From Clostridia bacterium (GTDB lineage: Bacteria; Bacillota; Clostridia; Christensenellales; Aristaeellaceae): a DNA stretch of 64,000 nucleotides. The position numbers and the translations under genes are program-made. Position 1 is the first letter of the stretch, and the number at the start of each line of letters is the position of its first letter. Positions 52,509 to 62,118 of this stretch are shown one piece after another. The DNA lies in assembly GCA_017937655.1 (NCBI GenBank), contig JAGBDE010000030.1, positions 24,659 through 88,658 on the forward strand. Direction: 5' to 3'. Below the pieces are notes generated by a model. It made no database searches, had not been told where the DNA came from, and saw only the letters and a list, made by a program, of their open reading frames with translations.

Positions 52509-53553
52509 AGAAATTCTCCTGTTCATTTATTACACTTGCAATTTTCCCAGTTGACAATTGGCAGACCTCATAAGCAATTTTCAACTCTTCTGCTGTCTTT
52601 TTTAATTCTTCCGAATGCTCGTTACTGCATTGAACACCAATGTAAATCTTCGTAGGTTTGACACCAACTTCTTCGCATGTACATCTTTTGCCGTTGTTAT
52701 TTATCTCATCACTTGGGTTAAGAAAAATAGCACGTATTTCATTCTCGGCCTTCCAACTTTTATCCTTGAATGCGCACAAAAGCAAAAGATGTTTAAAGAG
52801 ACTTGTTATTTCTTCCGATGTTGCCTCAGGATTAAACAGACCATAAATCATTTCTACAAATAAGTTTTGCGTATTTATTCTGTTCTCAGCATATAGAACA
52901 GGATACAAATGCTGCTTATTGACAATTTCATATTCAACACAGAATCCCCTGTGCTCATTTGCATAGTATGCCCACATTGGCATATCATTAGGATTTTGGC
53001 TAAAACAGATCGTAGTAATATGCTGCCGAATTCGGCTCATAATCTGATTCCATATTTTTTCTATTTCAAGCGGAAACCCTGACTTTTTAAGATCCTCTTT
53101 ATCCAAATACATAAATTGACATTCAAAAGGATCGTTGAAAAAAGATGGCACTGATGCCCAAATCGAATTCTCTTTTAGCGTATCCAACCTCATTTGGTTG
53201 TTTGTAATATTCTCATCCAGCCGATAATATTTGTATATTTTTGTGGGCAATTCTTTTCGAAGTTCAGGAAGAATCTCGGTATCTATGGCTTTATATGCCA
53301 TTGTCATATTACCTTGTTTTCTGGCTTCTTTAAGTGCTTTGTAAAATTTCTTCTCAAGTTTTCTTGTGTTTTTTAGGCTACAGAATTCTTTTCGAATTTT
53401 CAAAAGTGCGATCAGTCCACATATTACCGCAATAATCACAAGTATCTTCCACGAAACTTTTAAAGCAACTAACAGTGCAGCACTCACATACATCCAGCAT
53501 AAATCTAACCAAAATGAGGTATCCCTAAAAGCATCTTGCGTTTTTTTGCTCAT
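52501..53553 (-). CDS. DUF2971-type protein with N-terminal membrane segments
   Basis: The start at 53553 (MSKKTQDAFRDTSFW) is nine bases after GGGAG. 350 residues. Two hydrophobic stretches (about 20-50) and a charged coil (60-90) precede the DUF2971 signature: IYKYYRL, FNDPFECQF, ICFSQNPNDMPMWAYYANEHRGFCVEY (in parts), KSWKAENEIRAIF. DUF2971 has no fixed function but recurs in defence islands. The overlap with hsdM (eight bases) places it in the restriction operon. Confidence 0.8.
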   Translation of the reverse strand: MSKKTQDAFRDTSFWLDLCWMYVSAALLVALKVSWKILVIIAVICGLIALLKIRKEFCSLKNTRKLEKKFYKALKEARKQGNMTMAYKAIDTEILPELRKELPTKIYKYYRLDENITNNQMRLDTLKENSIWASVPSFFNDPFECQFMYLDKEDLKKSGFPLEIEKIWNQIMSRIRQHITTICFSQNPNDMPMWAYYANEHRGFCVEYEIVNKQHLYPVLYAENRINTQNLFVEMIYGLFNPEATSEEITSLFKHLLLLCAFKDKSWKAENEIRAIFLNPSDEINNNGKRCTCEEVGVKPTKIYIGVQCSNEHSEELKKTAEELKIAYEVCQLSTGKIASVINEQENFYA

Positions 53554-53569
53554 GCTTATGTTCTCCCTA

Positions 53570-55054
53570 TTAGGCATTTTCCATTATACCTGTATATTTA
53601 GGTGCATCAGATGCGATTTCCAGAATTCCTGAATATGTACGATTCTTGCAAAAATGAAAAACGAATCGCTGAGTATACGAATACCCCCTCATATCATCAA
53701 AGTGTAGGATTAAGATGCCAGTAGTTGAGGCTATTTCATTTTCTACACAATCAAAAGACATGTGAATATTATACTCTCCATCTGCTTTTATTGCATTAAT
53801 GGGAAACACTTCATTTGATGAAATGCCGTTTTGCATACTGGTCCATTCGTATGTAATGTTTGTAGCCGCTCCGTTTCCAAGATTCTTTATTCGAACAACA
53901 TTATCCATATCACAATCACTATTATCTGTCTCAGCAAGTGGTAAGTCAAGCGATAGCGTATGTTCGCTATCATTTGTCTCCTCAATTTGCAGAAAAGGAA
54001 TAATCTGAAGTCGAATGGCTTCTTCGTGTTCCCGTTTCATCTCTGAGAGCTGCTCTTTTGATGCTTTGGCAGACTTAATATTTGCCAAACAAATAAAAAT
54101 AGTAGCAATGACATATACAACCGTAATAATTACCATTAACCAATCAGTGATAGACGGCATACTCAACACTCCCTTTATCTTAGTCCACGAATTGTTCTGC
54201 ACAGGTGCTGACAACACTTCTGAAGGTGTATCAATAGTAACTACCTCATACTTTGAATATCCTAAATCTAAATCTTTTTTCTCAAGATATTTATAGCAGT
54301 CTGTGGTAATCTGCAAGGTTCCGTCTTGTTCTATAGCAGGTTGTACGAGAACTCTATCTTCGTAATCAACAATCACAGCATAGGTAACGCCATGAACAAC
54401 ACATGTTTGATACTCACGTTGAGCTTTGGCGCAAAAACTTCCCAGCATAGGTGCGAACACTAACGACAGAGCCATGAGAAAAATGCCATACTTAAAATAA
54501 TACGTATAAAAGATAGAGCTTTCTACAGCGTCTTCTAAGACAATCTGATGTGCCACATCTTCTATTCTTCTATCCTTTTTGGGTATTCTTGCCCAATAAA
54601 ATGTTGCCTCTGTCAGTAACGGAATCAAGAAGGCGAGAAGAAACGTCCACAATTGGCCAATCACAATATTGAAGCTATTGGCGGATAGGAAGTATAAAAC
54701 GATGTATGATCCCCAAAAGAGTCGCATAAAACTAAACCGATTTTTCTTTAGTGCGCGATCTGCTTTAATCGAACTAATATAGTATAATAAATAAACGATT
54801 ATACCAAACACTTGAATAGCCAAAGGAAGAAGCCTTTTCATGTCAATAGGCATTATTGCCGGAGGAAGATTGAACGCCTTGCAATAACCTGTATTATATG
54901 CGTACAGAACGATAGAAAACACAATAACTGCAAGAGAAACAATCGCAGCAGCATTTTGTAACAACTTCTTTTTTCTGCTCTCTGTATTATTGATTACAGG
55001 CGCAATTTTTTCTCTCGCTTCTCGATAAACTGCTCCTTTTGTTAAATCTGCCAA
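53570..55054 (-). CDS. Multi-TM membrane protein in the restriction operon
   Basis: The TTG at 55054 is chosen: GGAGG lies eight bases upstream, and it falls just after the hsdS stop. 494 residues. About seven hydrophobic segments (roughly 35-60, 75-98, 110-160 and 185-205, then 315-335) and a soluble C-terminal domain (about 350-490) rich in beta-strands. No family recognised. No Walker motif. A membrane component with a cytoplasmic or outer sensor domain is possible. Confidence 0.7.
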   Translation of the reverse strand: MADLTKGAVYREAREKIAPVINNTESRKKKLLQNAAAIVSLAVIVFSIVLYAYNTGYCKAFNLPPAIMPIDMKRLLPLAIQVFGIIVYLLYYISSIKADRALKKNRFSFMRLFWGSYIVLYFLSANSFNIVIGQLWTFLLAFLIPLLTEATFYWARIPKKDRRIEDVAHQIVLEDAVESSIFYTYYFKYGIFLMALSLVFAPMLGSFCAKAQREYQTCVVHGVTYAVIVDYEDRVLVQPAIEQDGTLQITTDCYKYLEKKDLDLGYSKYEVVTIDTPSEVLSAPVQNNSWTKIKGVLSMPSITDWLMVIITVVYVIATIFICLANIKSAKASKEQLSEMKREHEEAIRLQIIPFLQIEETNDSEHTLSLDLPLAETDNSDCDMDNVVRIKNLGNGAATNITYEWTSMQNGISSNEVFPINAIKADGEYNIHMSFDCVENEIASTTGILILHFDDMRGYSYTQRFVFHFCKNRTYSGILEIASDAPKYTGIMENA

Positions 55055-55055
55055 A

Positions 55056-56246
55056 TTACAATCCTCCTTCAAACGCCTTCTTTAGGATGCTCTGCCGCAT
55101 GGCTTCTGCCTGCTGTAATGCGGTATCTACTGTTTTTACAATACTTTCACAAACAGAAAGCTTTGTTTCTATTTCTGCAACAACTCTTGTTTGCGTATCA
55201 ATATCCGGCAGATAGATGATTGTTTTCTTTATATCTGCTCCAGCAATACCATTTTGTCCAGAGGTTGTTTTGATCTTGCTGCGCAGATAGTTTCTTGCAT
55301 CGCCTTGGCTCATATAGTACGCCAAATACTTTGAATGTATCGAGTTGTTCAGTTTCGGTCTACATCTAATCAATTTATCTGGATACGCATATTGTTGTGT
55401 GAGGTGTGGAACAACAGCACACACACCGACATATTCCTTACTGCCATTATACCGAGTAAACAAGAGATCGTTTTCAGCAATAGTATCTTCAATAGAAAAC
55501 TCAGTCTTATTCAATCTGCTTTCTGACAAATCCAAACACAGCGGACGAACCGCACTGATTTTCAGAATACGATAATCTCCGCAGTCGTCAGGCTTTAGTC
55601 CGTAGCCATTTCTGATTTCACACATCAAATCTGAAAACGAGTATTTCTCCCACATTTCACAATCACGAAATGCCTCTTTTAATACCGCTTGCCGATACAC
55701 CGCCAACTGCTGCTTGATTTTCTGTAGGGTTTCCACGCCGTTGTCCAGTTCGGAAAACAGTTCTTCAATTCGTGCAATAATCCGTTGTTGTTCCTCCAAT
55801 GATGGAACTGGAATCTTGCATGCTCCCAGAAATTTGACTGGTACTCTCGTTTGTCCTGCACTTCCTGTCATATGTTGCTGGCAATATAGACGAAATCTTT
55901 TCTGTGAAAGAAACAGCAATAGCCACCTTGCTGAAATCAGGGACAATTCAGGTCGCAAAACAATAAACTCTGTACTTCCTGCACCATATCCATTGTGTAA
56001 ACCTACAGCGATTGCTCCTTTGCCATTTTCCATGCAAGGTGTAATCTTGGCAAAGAGCACATCTCCTTCACAAAAAACAGTATAGTTCTTAATGTCTTTT
56101 GCCGAAATTCGCTTTTCTGTATTGATTTGTCCAGCAACTGAAACGGCATCCATTGGAACAAAGGAAATATCTTTTCCATCCAAACCATCCAACGGAGTCT
56201 TGGGATTCATGAGACACACATCGCTAATTATTCGTAACATTCTCAC
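55056..56246 (-). CDS. hsdS: Type I restriction-modification specificity subunit
   Basis: 396 residues. Two target-recognition domains (about 5-150 and 195-340) separated by conserved helical spacers (KIPVPSLEEQQRIIARIEELFSELDNGVE, in parts, and the C-terminal IDTQTRVVAEIETKL). The two TRDs read different half-sites. Its ATG overlaps the hsdR stop by four bases. TRD sequences cannot be assigned a target by eye. Confidence 0.9.
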   Translation of the reverse strand: MRMLRIISDVCLMNPKTPLDGLDGKDISFVPMDAVSVAGQINTEKRISAKDIKNYTVFCEGDVLFAKITPCMENGKGAIAVGLHNGYGAGSTEFIVLRPELSLISARWLLLFLSQKRFRLYCQQHMTGSAGQTRVPVKFLGACKIPVPSLEEQQRIIARIEELFSELDNGVETLQKIKQQLAVYRQAVLKEAFRDCEMWEKYSFSDLMCEIRNGYGLKPDDCGDYRILKISAVRPLCLDLSESRLNKTEFSIEDTIAENDLLFTRYNGSKEYVGVCAVVPHLTQQYAYPDKLIRCRPKLNNSIHSKYLAYYMSQGDARNYLRSKIKTTSGQNGIAGADIKKTIIYLPDIDTQTRVVAEIETKLSVCESIVKTVDTALQQAEAMRQSILKKAFEGGL

Positions 56247-58984
56247 GCCACCAATTCAATATTCATTTCCATCAAAATCGCTTCATACTGCGCACCGAAC
56301 ACTTCATAGAACCGGCCTAAACCGCCCTTGCGGTCAAAGGGATTCAGATCCAGATCCTCCGGCTCAATGCTCAGCGACACCGCAATGTGATCCTTGATCA
56401 GGCGGAGCCATTCCATTTGCTCCTCGGTAAAATGCACAGCACCGGCGTTACGCTTCAGTGTCCAGCGCATGAAGTTGTAATTCACCGTTTCCGCAAAGGG
56501 CTGCAGGTTATCCCCATAGCCCATTTCAAAGCGGATAATGGCGATCAAATCTGCCAGCTGATGGACAGTGCTCTTGCCGCGCACCTTTTCCGGCTTCTTG
56601 ATGGCATAGCAATCCCACAGCCGGTCAATGGTCACGCCCTGGGCTTTCAGCTTCTCATAGAGCGCTTTCAGCTGTGCGATCACCATGGGGCGATCCTTGT
56701 AGGTCTGGCTGTAGATAATCCGCAGAGCAATGATCTCATCCTTATTGGCCTCAATAAAATCCCGGAAGGTCTGAATCACCCGGTCGGCATTGGCCTCCTG
56801 CTGCGCATCAAAACCCGCAAAGGTTACGGTATCGATATTGATGTTGTCGATGATCTGCTCATGGCTCCGGCGGATGTTCTCGATAAACTCACGGACTTCC
56901 GGGTTGTGGAAGGGCTTCACAGCCTCAGTGATGCTTTCCTTCTGTACCTGCGCATATTGCTCCGGCGTAGGCTCATCACAGGCAAACTGCGCCCTTGCTT
57001 TGGCTGTGAGAACATCTTCATCGAAAGCATTCAGCAGGTTTTCCGCAAGCGTGCCAGCGGGTGCGCCCACATGCTCATGGAAGGATTTACGCTCGGCAAC
57101 TGTCATCTGGCTGTTCAGGCGGATGATACGGCTGGCCAGTGAGGTTAAGGTGTCCTCATCCCGTGCGCCAAGGGCTACATTCATCATCAGTTCTTTCAGG
57201 CTGACGGTGGGTTTGCGCTCCAAGGTACGGGTATCAGATTTCTTTGACTTGGTGACGCCCACGGCATCCACGATCACAAAGTGATCCTTGTTTTCGGTGG
57301 CAGAGGGAGACACTTTTTGCAGGTCATCCTTGCCCAGTGTGCGGGTGCCGCGGCCCTTCATCTGCTCAAAGTAGTTCTTGCTGCGCACATCACGCATGAA
57401 AATCAGGCACTCGATGGGCTTTACATCCGTACCGGTGGCGATCATATCGACGGTAACAGCAATTCGGGGATAGTAGTCGTTGCGGAAGGAACTGAGCACG
57501 GCTTCGGGATTCTCCACAGCGTATGTAACCTTCTGGCAGAACTGATTGCCCTCGCCGAATTCCTCACGCACGATCTGAACAATGTCGTCGGCATGGCTGT
57601 CCGTCTTGGCAAAGATCAAGGTCTTCGGCACTTCTTTGCGGCGCGGGAACAAAGAGGTATACAGATGTTCCTGAAAGGCACGGATCACTGTACGGATCTG
57701 GTTGGGGTTGACAATATCCCGGTCAAGTTGAGACGGACGATAATTTACATCCTCGTCCAACTGTTCCCAGCGCTTTGCTCGGGACAGACGATTACGATAC
57801 TCCACCATCTGTTTGAGGATGGTAGCACCCTGCTTACCCACTTCGGTTTCGATCAGGAACACATCTTCGCCCACGTTGACATTATCAACAATGGCCTGTT
57901 CTCTGGAATATTCGCTGACGATATTCTGATCAAAAAATGCGAAAGTGCGCTTGTCCGGCGTGGCAGTCAAACCGATCAAGAAGGCATCGAAATACTCCAA
58001 TACCTGCTTCCACACGTTATAGATGGAGCGGTGGCATTCATCAATGATGATCACATCGAAAAACTCCGGCGGGTACTTTTCGTTGTACACCACTTCCTTG
58101 GGAGCTTGCCTATCCATGGACGGATTCTCGAAAGCGGATTCATCCTCGGTGGCTTCGTCCAGCACTTCGCCGCTGAGGATGGAGTACATGCGCTGTATGG
58201 TACTGATGCAAACCTGGGCAGAATCCGGGATAAAGGATGATTTCAACCGACGAACACCATAAATCTCTGAAAAAGAGCGGTTGTCATCATTGGGGCGGTA
58301 AGCGAGGAACTCACGCTCCGCCTGCTCGCCCAAGCCCTTGGTATCGACCAGAAACAGAACACGATTGACATTCGCATGCTTCAATAGGCGGTAAACAGCC
58401 GTAATGGCGGTAAATGTTTTTCCTGCACCTGTTGCCATTTGGATCAATGCCTTGGGTCTGTTGGCAGCAAAAGACTGTTCCAGATTGCCAATGGCTGCGA
58501 TCTGGCACTTGCGAAAACCGGTCGTATCAAAAGCCGGGAATTGCTTCATTCTGTTGCGGACAGTATCCGCCTGTTTCAGTAAGCGCTGCAGTTCCTGCGG
58601 CTGATGAAAATGGAATACTGTGCGTGAACGATACTTGCTATCTTTGTAATCGGTAAATCGCGTAAGCTTGCCGGTGGCTTCATAAGCAAAACGGATGCGA
58701 TAATCGTTCTTGATCCACTTGAAGGTACTGTTAGCATAGCGGCTGGACTGGCTTTCCACAGTGGTTATGTTTTCGCCTGCATCGTCTTTCTTGGCTTCAA
58801 CAACACCCACAGGAAGACCATCGACAAACAGAGCGTAATCTACGGGGCCTGTGCTGGTGGGAAACTCGCGCACCGCGATGCCCAACCCAGCGAACAGATT
58901 GAGCTGCTTCATATCCTGTATGACCCAACCAGCCTGGTTGAGTTTTTTGTCTATGATCTCGCGAGCTTTCTGTTCGGGCGTCAA
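56243..58984 (-). CDS. hsdR: Type I restriction endonuclease and translocase subunit
   Basis: 913 residues, TTG start at 58984 behind AGGTG. N-terminal nuclease with D49 and EAK (63-65) in VDYALFVDGLPVGVVEAKK, helicase P-loop MATGAGKT (183-190), DECH box (315-318), and a C-terminal helical region (about 600-900) contacting HsdM. Translocates DNA and cuts at a distance. First gene of a leftward operon. Confidence 0.94.
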   Translation of the reverse strand: MTPEQKAREIIDKKLNQAGWVIQDMKQLNLFAGLGIAVREFPTSTGPVDYALFVDGLPVGVVEAKKDDAGENITTVESQSSRYANSTFKWIKNDYRIRFAYEATGKLTRFTDYKDSKYRSRTVFHFHQPQELQRLLKQADTVRNRMKQFPAFDTTGFRKCQIAAIGNLEQSFAANRPKALIQMATGAGKTFTAITAVYRLLKHANVNRVLFLVDTKGLGEQAEREFLAYRPNDDNRSFSEIYGVRRLKSSFIPDSAQVCISTIQRMYSILSGEVLDEATEDESAFENPSMDRQAPKEVVYNEKYPPEFFDVIIIDECHRSIYNVWKQVLEYFDAFLIGLTATPDKRTFAFFDQNIVSEYSREQAIVDNVNVGEDVFLIETEVGKQGATILKQMVEYRNRLSRAKRWEQLDEDVNYRPSQLDRDIVNPNQIRTVIRAFQEHLYTSLFPRRKEVPKTLIFAKTDSHADDIVQIVREEFGEGNQFCQKVTYAVENPEAVLSSFRNDYYPRIAVTVDMIATGTDVKPIECLIFMRDVRSKNYFEQMKGRGTRTLGKDDLQKVSPSATENKDHFVIVDAVGVTKSKKSDTRTLERKPTVSLKELMMNVALGARDEDTLTSLASRIIRLNSQMTVAERKSFHEHVGAPAGTLAENLLNAFDEDVLTAKARAQFACDEPTPEQYAQVQKESITEAVKPFHNPEVREFIENIRRSHEQIIDNINIDTVTFAGFDAQQEANADRVIQTFRDFIEANKDEIIALRIIYSQTYKDRPMVIAQLKALYEKLKAQGVTIDRLWDCYAIKKPEKVRGKSTVHQLADLIAIIRFEMGYGDNLQPFAETVNYNFMRWTLKRNAGAVHFTEEQMEWLRLIKDHIAVSLSIEPEDLDLNPFDRKGGLGRFYEVFGAQYEAILMEMNIELVA

Positions 58985-59221
58985 TGCGTTTCACCTGCCT
59001 CCGGGATAAACTCCCCAAATCATCATTTTACGTTGTGGGATTGATTACGCTACTGATATATGGATTTGGATGTGTTGGATCTCTCGTGTACATATATCGG
59101 AAATATTATACACCTCTCAACATGGTAGAACAAGTAAACGTCGTATCAAGTTGTGGTTTTTCTTGAGTGCTGTAAATGAGGGAGCGTATAGCAGTTTTTG
59201 AAGTAATTTGTTGTATTTCTA

Positions 59222-59250
59222 TTGCTATATGAGTTTGATATCTGTATAAT
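59222..59250 (+). promoter_or_regulatory. Promoter of the TIR operon
   Basis: TTGCTA (59222-59227), 17 bases, TATAAT (59245-59250), 35 bases before the GTG start. Divergent from hsdR. Confidence 0.75.
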
Positions 59251-59285
59251 TGGTATAAGATGTATTTTTGGAAGAAGGTGAACAG

Positions 59286-60011
59286 GTGCCAAGTACATAC
59301 ATTGTTGTATCTGTCTCCACCGAAACGATTGCATCGAATCGAATTGCGGATATTATAACTTCGCATTTAAAAAGTCGTTCTCAGGGTGCTATATGCTATA
59401 CATACAATAAGAATATTTTTGATATGTATTCTTTTTGCGATGGAGAACAAGAAAGAATTGAGCGAGTTGTGGAATTTGCCGGTGAAAGTGCTGGGTACGG
59501 TTCTCTTTTTTGGTTGTTTGTTTTGACACCACAAAGAACAATGAGTGATGTATGTGAGCCTCATTACGATGAGCAGATATGGATTCATATGGGAAGAATC
59601 CTGAATTGCTTAATCAAAGAAACTCCTTCATATATGCAACAGATTTCATTTTGGGTACCCAAAGGATTCGTGAATGCCGGTGTGAAAGCGATTCTTGGGG
59701 AAAAACTGAAGGAATATAGTGAGGATTTAAAAGAGCTTCTGTTGTATGTGGATAGTGCAGAGTACAACCTGAAGAGATTGGGGTTGAATTCTCCGCTGAA
59801 GCTTTCTTTTGAAAATCGTCCAAATGGTGGATATGAGCAAAGCAGAATGGTATTGAACGAAAGCACCATTAGCGGCCATGATAGAGTGTTCCGTGTTAAT
59901 GTTGAAGTTGATCGGGGCAAAAATGATTATATTGTATTCGCCAGAATAACGGAAGATAAAAAAGACTATATATATTCCCGTTATTTTGTTGAAAACAGAA
60001 AACAAGACTAA
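59286..60011 (+). CDS. Unknown protein, first gene of the TIR operon
   Basis: The GTG at 59286 is preferred: AAGGTG is seven bases upstream. 241 residues, soluble. No recognised domain. Visible: STYIVVSVSTETIASNRIAD at the start (Rossmann-like beta-alpha), ESAGYGSLFWLFVLTP, and a C-terminal DYIVFARITEDKKDYIY. By gene order it may be the sensor or a nucleotide-signal enzyme for the TIR effector that follows 18 bases on, but no nucleotidyltransferase motif (GS..D.D) is seen. Confidence 0.6.
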   Translation: MPSTYIVVSVSTETIASNRIADIITSHLKSRSQGAICYTYNKNIFDMYSFCDGEQERIERVVEFAGESAGYGSLFWLFVLTPQRTMSDVCEPHYDEQIWIHMGRILNCLIKETPSYMQQISFWVPKGFVNAGVKAILGEKLKEYSEDLKELLLYVDSAEYNLKRLGLNSPLKLSFENRPNGGYEQSRMVLNESTISGHDRVFRVNVEVDRGKNDYIVFARITEDKKDYIYSRYFVENRKQD

Positions 60012-60029
60012 TATTGGGAGGAAAATTCT

Positions 60030-60548
60030 ATGAGAAAGAAAATCTTGATCTTGGGTTCTAATGACGAATTGAGTTATGCTGAAAGAATGTCCATGGCTTT
60101 ATCAGAACGTTTCAGTAACGAGCCGTTGGACTTTGAGTGCGTATTATGGAATAATCCATTGATTTGGAAAAATGGCAGCACTACGTTACCATCCTTAATT
60201 GATATGGCAATAGAATTGAAGCGTGAAGGCGGATTTGTCTTAGCAGTGTTTACTCCTGACGATGTGGTAGAGTTGCGGGGAAAGTCACAGTTCTGCTCCC
60301 GAGACAACGTTTGGCTTGAATATGGCTTGTTTGTTGGTATGTTGGGTATTTCGCATGTGTTCGCAATGTGTCCCCAAAATACGGTAACTAAAGCAGGCAA
60401 AGAATTAGACTGGAGAAAGCCGAGTGATTTTCAGCAGTATTCTCTGTTTTATCAGTATAAAGATAAAGCGGATGATGCAAATCTTGAATTGCGAGGATTG
60501 GCAACGATTATTGTTGATAAGATCAAAAAAGCATTACGATCAGCATGA
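60030..60548 (+). CDS. TIR-type effector (CAP12/Pycsar effector-like)
   Basis: 172 residues behind TGGGAGGAAAATT. The region from FVLAVFTPDDVVELRG through SRDNVWLEYGLFVGMLG (residues 69-107) matches the predicted nucleotide-binding TIR-like domain (PF10137) seen in CBASS and Pycsar effectors. E97 in the N-x3-E-x-G motif is the likely NADase Glu. Such effectors deplete NAD+ on infection. There is no SAVED, STING or membrane domain on this protein, so the activating signal must come from a partner. Confidence 0.75.
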   Translation: MRKKILILGSNDELSYAERMSMALSERFSNEPLDFECVLWNNPLIWKNGSTTLPSLIDMAIELKREGGFVLAVFTPDDVVELRGKSQFCSRDNVWLEYGLFVGMLGISHVFAMCPQNTVTKAGKELDWRKPSDFQQYSLFYQYKDKADDANLELRGLATIIVDKIKKALRSA

Positions 60549-60649
60549 TTCTCTGATTCTGGCTCATTGCCAAAGGTGGTACATGCACCAGAAATTCCGC
60601 TGCTTGATTCTCACGTAACAATCCATGATTAATAGGGAGGAAAAGAATT

Positions 60650-61657
60650 ATGATGTATATTCCGAGCGCAGAAGAGGCTGCAAAAAAGATCGTTCAGTAT
60701 TACCGAGCTGAGCGTTATGATCAGTTGCGAGAAGTCGATGAGTATCTACAAAATATGGATGTTGCTTACACTATAGCCGGAAATGGAGATGAGTTTCATA
60801 ACGCAACCGTGCGATTGGCGCACGCTGGTTTTTATGATTATGCATATGCTTTAGCCAAGGTTGGGCAATATCGACACAAGCGTAATACTGACCTGCTGGG
60901 GGATTTGTTGTGCTATGGCTTGCATTGCAGACCACTGGAGGAACTGGAGTGTTGGTATACAAAACTGGAAAGGATTAACGAACGCTTTTGGACTTGGCGC
61001 GCTTATCAGTTTTCGTTTGATTATTGGATGGAGCGGCTGCCAGACGCGGAGAACGATGATCAGTTAACTGCGTGGGAGGACACTATTTTTTCGTTAATTA
61101 AGCAGTTCCAAGACAACTTTAAATATTTGAAAGATCAATCTGACTGTGAAAAAGCGTACATGATGGAGTATACCTACTACAGTTCCAAAGGGGATGAAGA
61201 AAATGCACTGAATGCTTTGAAACAGGCAACTATGGATATGAGAACCCAAAACAAATGCGCACAGTGCGCTTTGAAATTGGCAGATCATTATTTCGAAATC
61301 GGAGATTATGAAAACGCATATCGATATGCAACACTGGCTGTGAGCATAAAAGAAGATCAAGCATCAATCAGCCTTGGGTATGCATACTACATTCTGGCAA
61401 TGTCTTTAGAATGGAAGGAAAGAAAGAATAATTCTATCCCAAGCACAATAAAGCAGGTATTCAATGCCTATAATTCTGCCTGTATGCATCTTGAACCTGA
61501 CAAGGGTCATCTGATGGAATCAGTCAAGAAGCAAGTTCGTCAACTGGAATTTGAATACGAGAAGCAAAGCGGAATAGATTTTGACAGAATTGATCAACAG
61601 AATAATAGTGCTATTCTGGGATTGCTAAGTGCTCTTGGGAACTCTGGAGATGATTGA
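60650..61657 (+). CDS. Helical repeat (TPR-like) protein of the TIR operon
   Basis: 335 residues, ATG 60650 (or 60653) behind AGGGAGG. All-helical; pairs at residues 165-260 fit TPR repeats (YYSSKGDEENALNALKQAT, ADHYFEIGDYENAYRYATLAV, GYAYYILAMSLEW). A 100-base gap from the TIR gene without a terminator suggests one transcript. Likely a scaffold or sensor for the effector; inference from order and fold. Confidence 0.65.
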   Translation: MMYIPSAEEAAKKIVQYYRAERYDQLREVDEYLQNMDVAYTIAGNGDEFHNATVRLAHAGFYDYAYALAKVGQYRHKRNTDLLGDLLCYGLHCRPLEELECWYTKLERINERFWTWRAYQFSFDYWMERLPDAENDDQLTAWEDTIFSLIKQFQDNFKYLKDQSDCEKAYMMEYTYYSSKGDEENALNALKQATMDMRTQNKCAQCALKLADHYFEIGDYENAYRYATLAVSIKEDQASISLGYAYYILAMSLEWKERKNNSIPSTIKQVFNAYNSACMHLEPDKGHLMESVKKQVRQLEFEYEKQSGIDFDRIDQQNNSAILGLLSALGNSGDD

Positions 61658-61666
61658 TGACCTTGA

Positions 61667-61695
61667 GGGAGGGAGCGGCACCGCCGCTCCCTCCC
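61667..61695. terminator. Terminator after the TIR operon
   Basis: GGGAGGGAGCGGC / GCCGCTCCCTCCC, a perfect 13-base stem with a three-base loop, then TTCCT. Marks the end of the rightward unit and the AT-rich to GC-rich change. Confidence 0.8.
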
Positions 61696-61709
61696 TTCCT
61701 ATCACCCTT

Positions 61710-61976
61710 TCAGCGATCCATACCCACCGGTCTCCCGGCCCCCTTCGCCTTCTGCACAGCAACCTCCGCACTCTTGCGTCGGTTGTACTTCAGCAGATCC
61801 GAAATGCTGGGCTGTAGCGGCTGGTTCCCCGACAAAAACGTAGCCACCATGTACTTCTTCTTTTTGTACTGGGCATACACCTGATCCAGCTGCGCCTTCA
61901 CGGCGGGATCATTCTTCTCCGCATTGGTCAGCCAGATATCCACCATTTTCATCTCGTCATTTACGTTGATCTCCAA
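61710..61976 (-). CDS. Small protein of the replication module
   Basis: TTG 61976 is preferred because AAGGAGG is nine bases upstream (an ATG at 61997 precedes the site). 88 residues (MEINVNDEMKMVDIWLTN): a helical protein with a basic C-terminus (KYNRRKSAEVAVQKAKG). Small proteins like this occur beside phage or transposon primases in Clostridia. Function unknown. Confidence 0.55.
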   Translation of the reverse strand: MEINVNDEMKMVDIWLTNAEKNDPAVKAQLDQVYAQYKKKKYMVATFLSGNQPLQPSISDLLKYNRRKSAEVAVQKAKGAGRPVGMDR

Positions 61977-62055
61977 TTGCAATATCCTCCTTAACATTGT
62001 TAAGTTTTGGCAAATTACCGTTCACTTATCCATGAAAACAAACTCCATTTCACCC

Positions 62056-62105
62056 GCCCCAGCCGCCCAAACTGCCCTGCTATGGGCGCACCGGGCGGCT
62101 GGGGC
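62056..62105 (-). terminator. Terminator after the D5 helicase
   Basis: GCCCCAGCCGCCC / GGGCGGCTGGGGC with a long loop, just after the helicase stop. Confidence 0.6.
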
Positions 62106-62118
62106 AGGTTCTTTCGCA

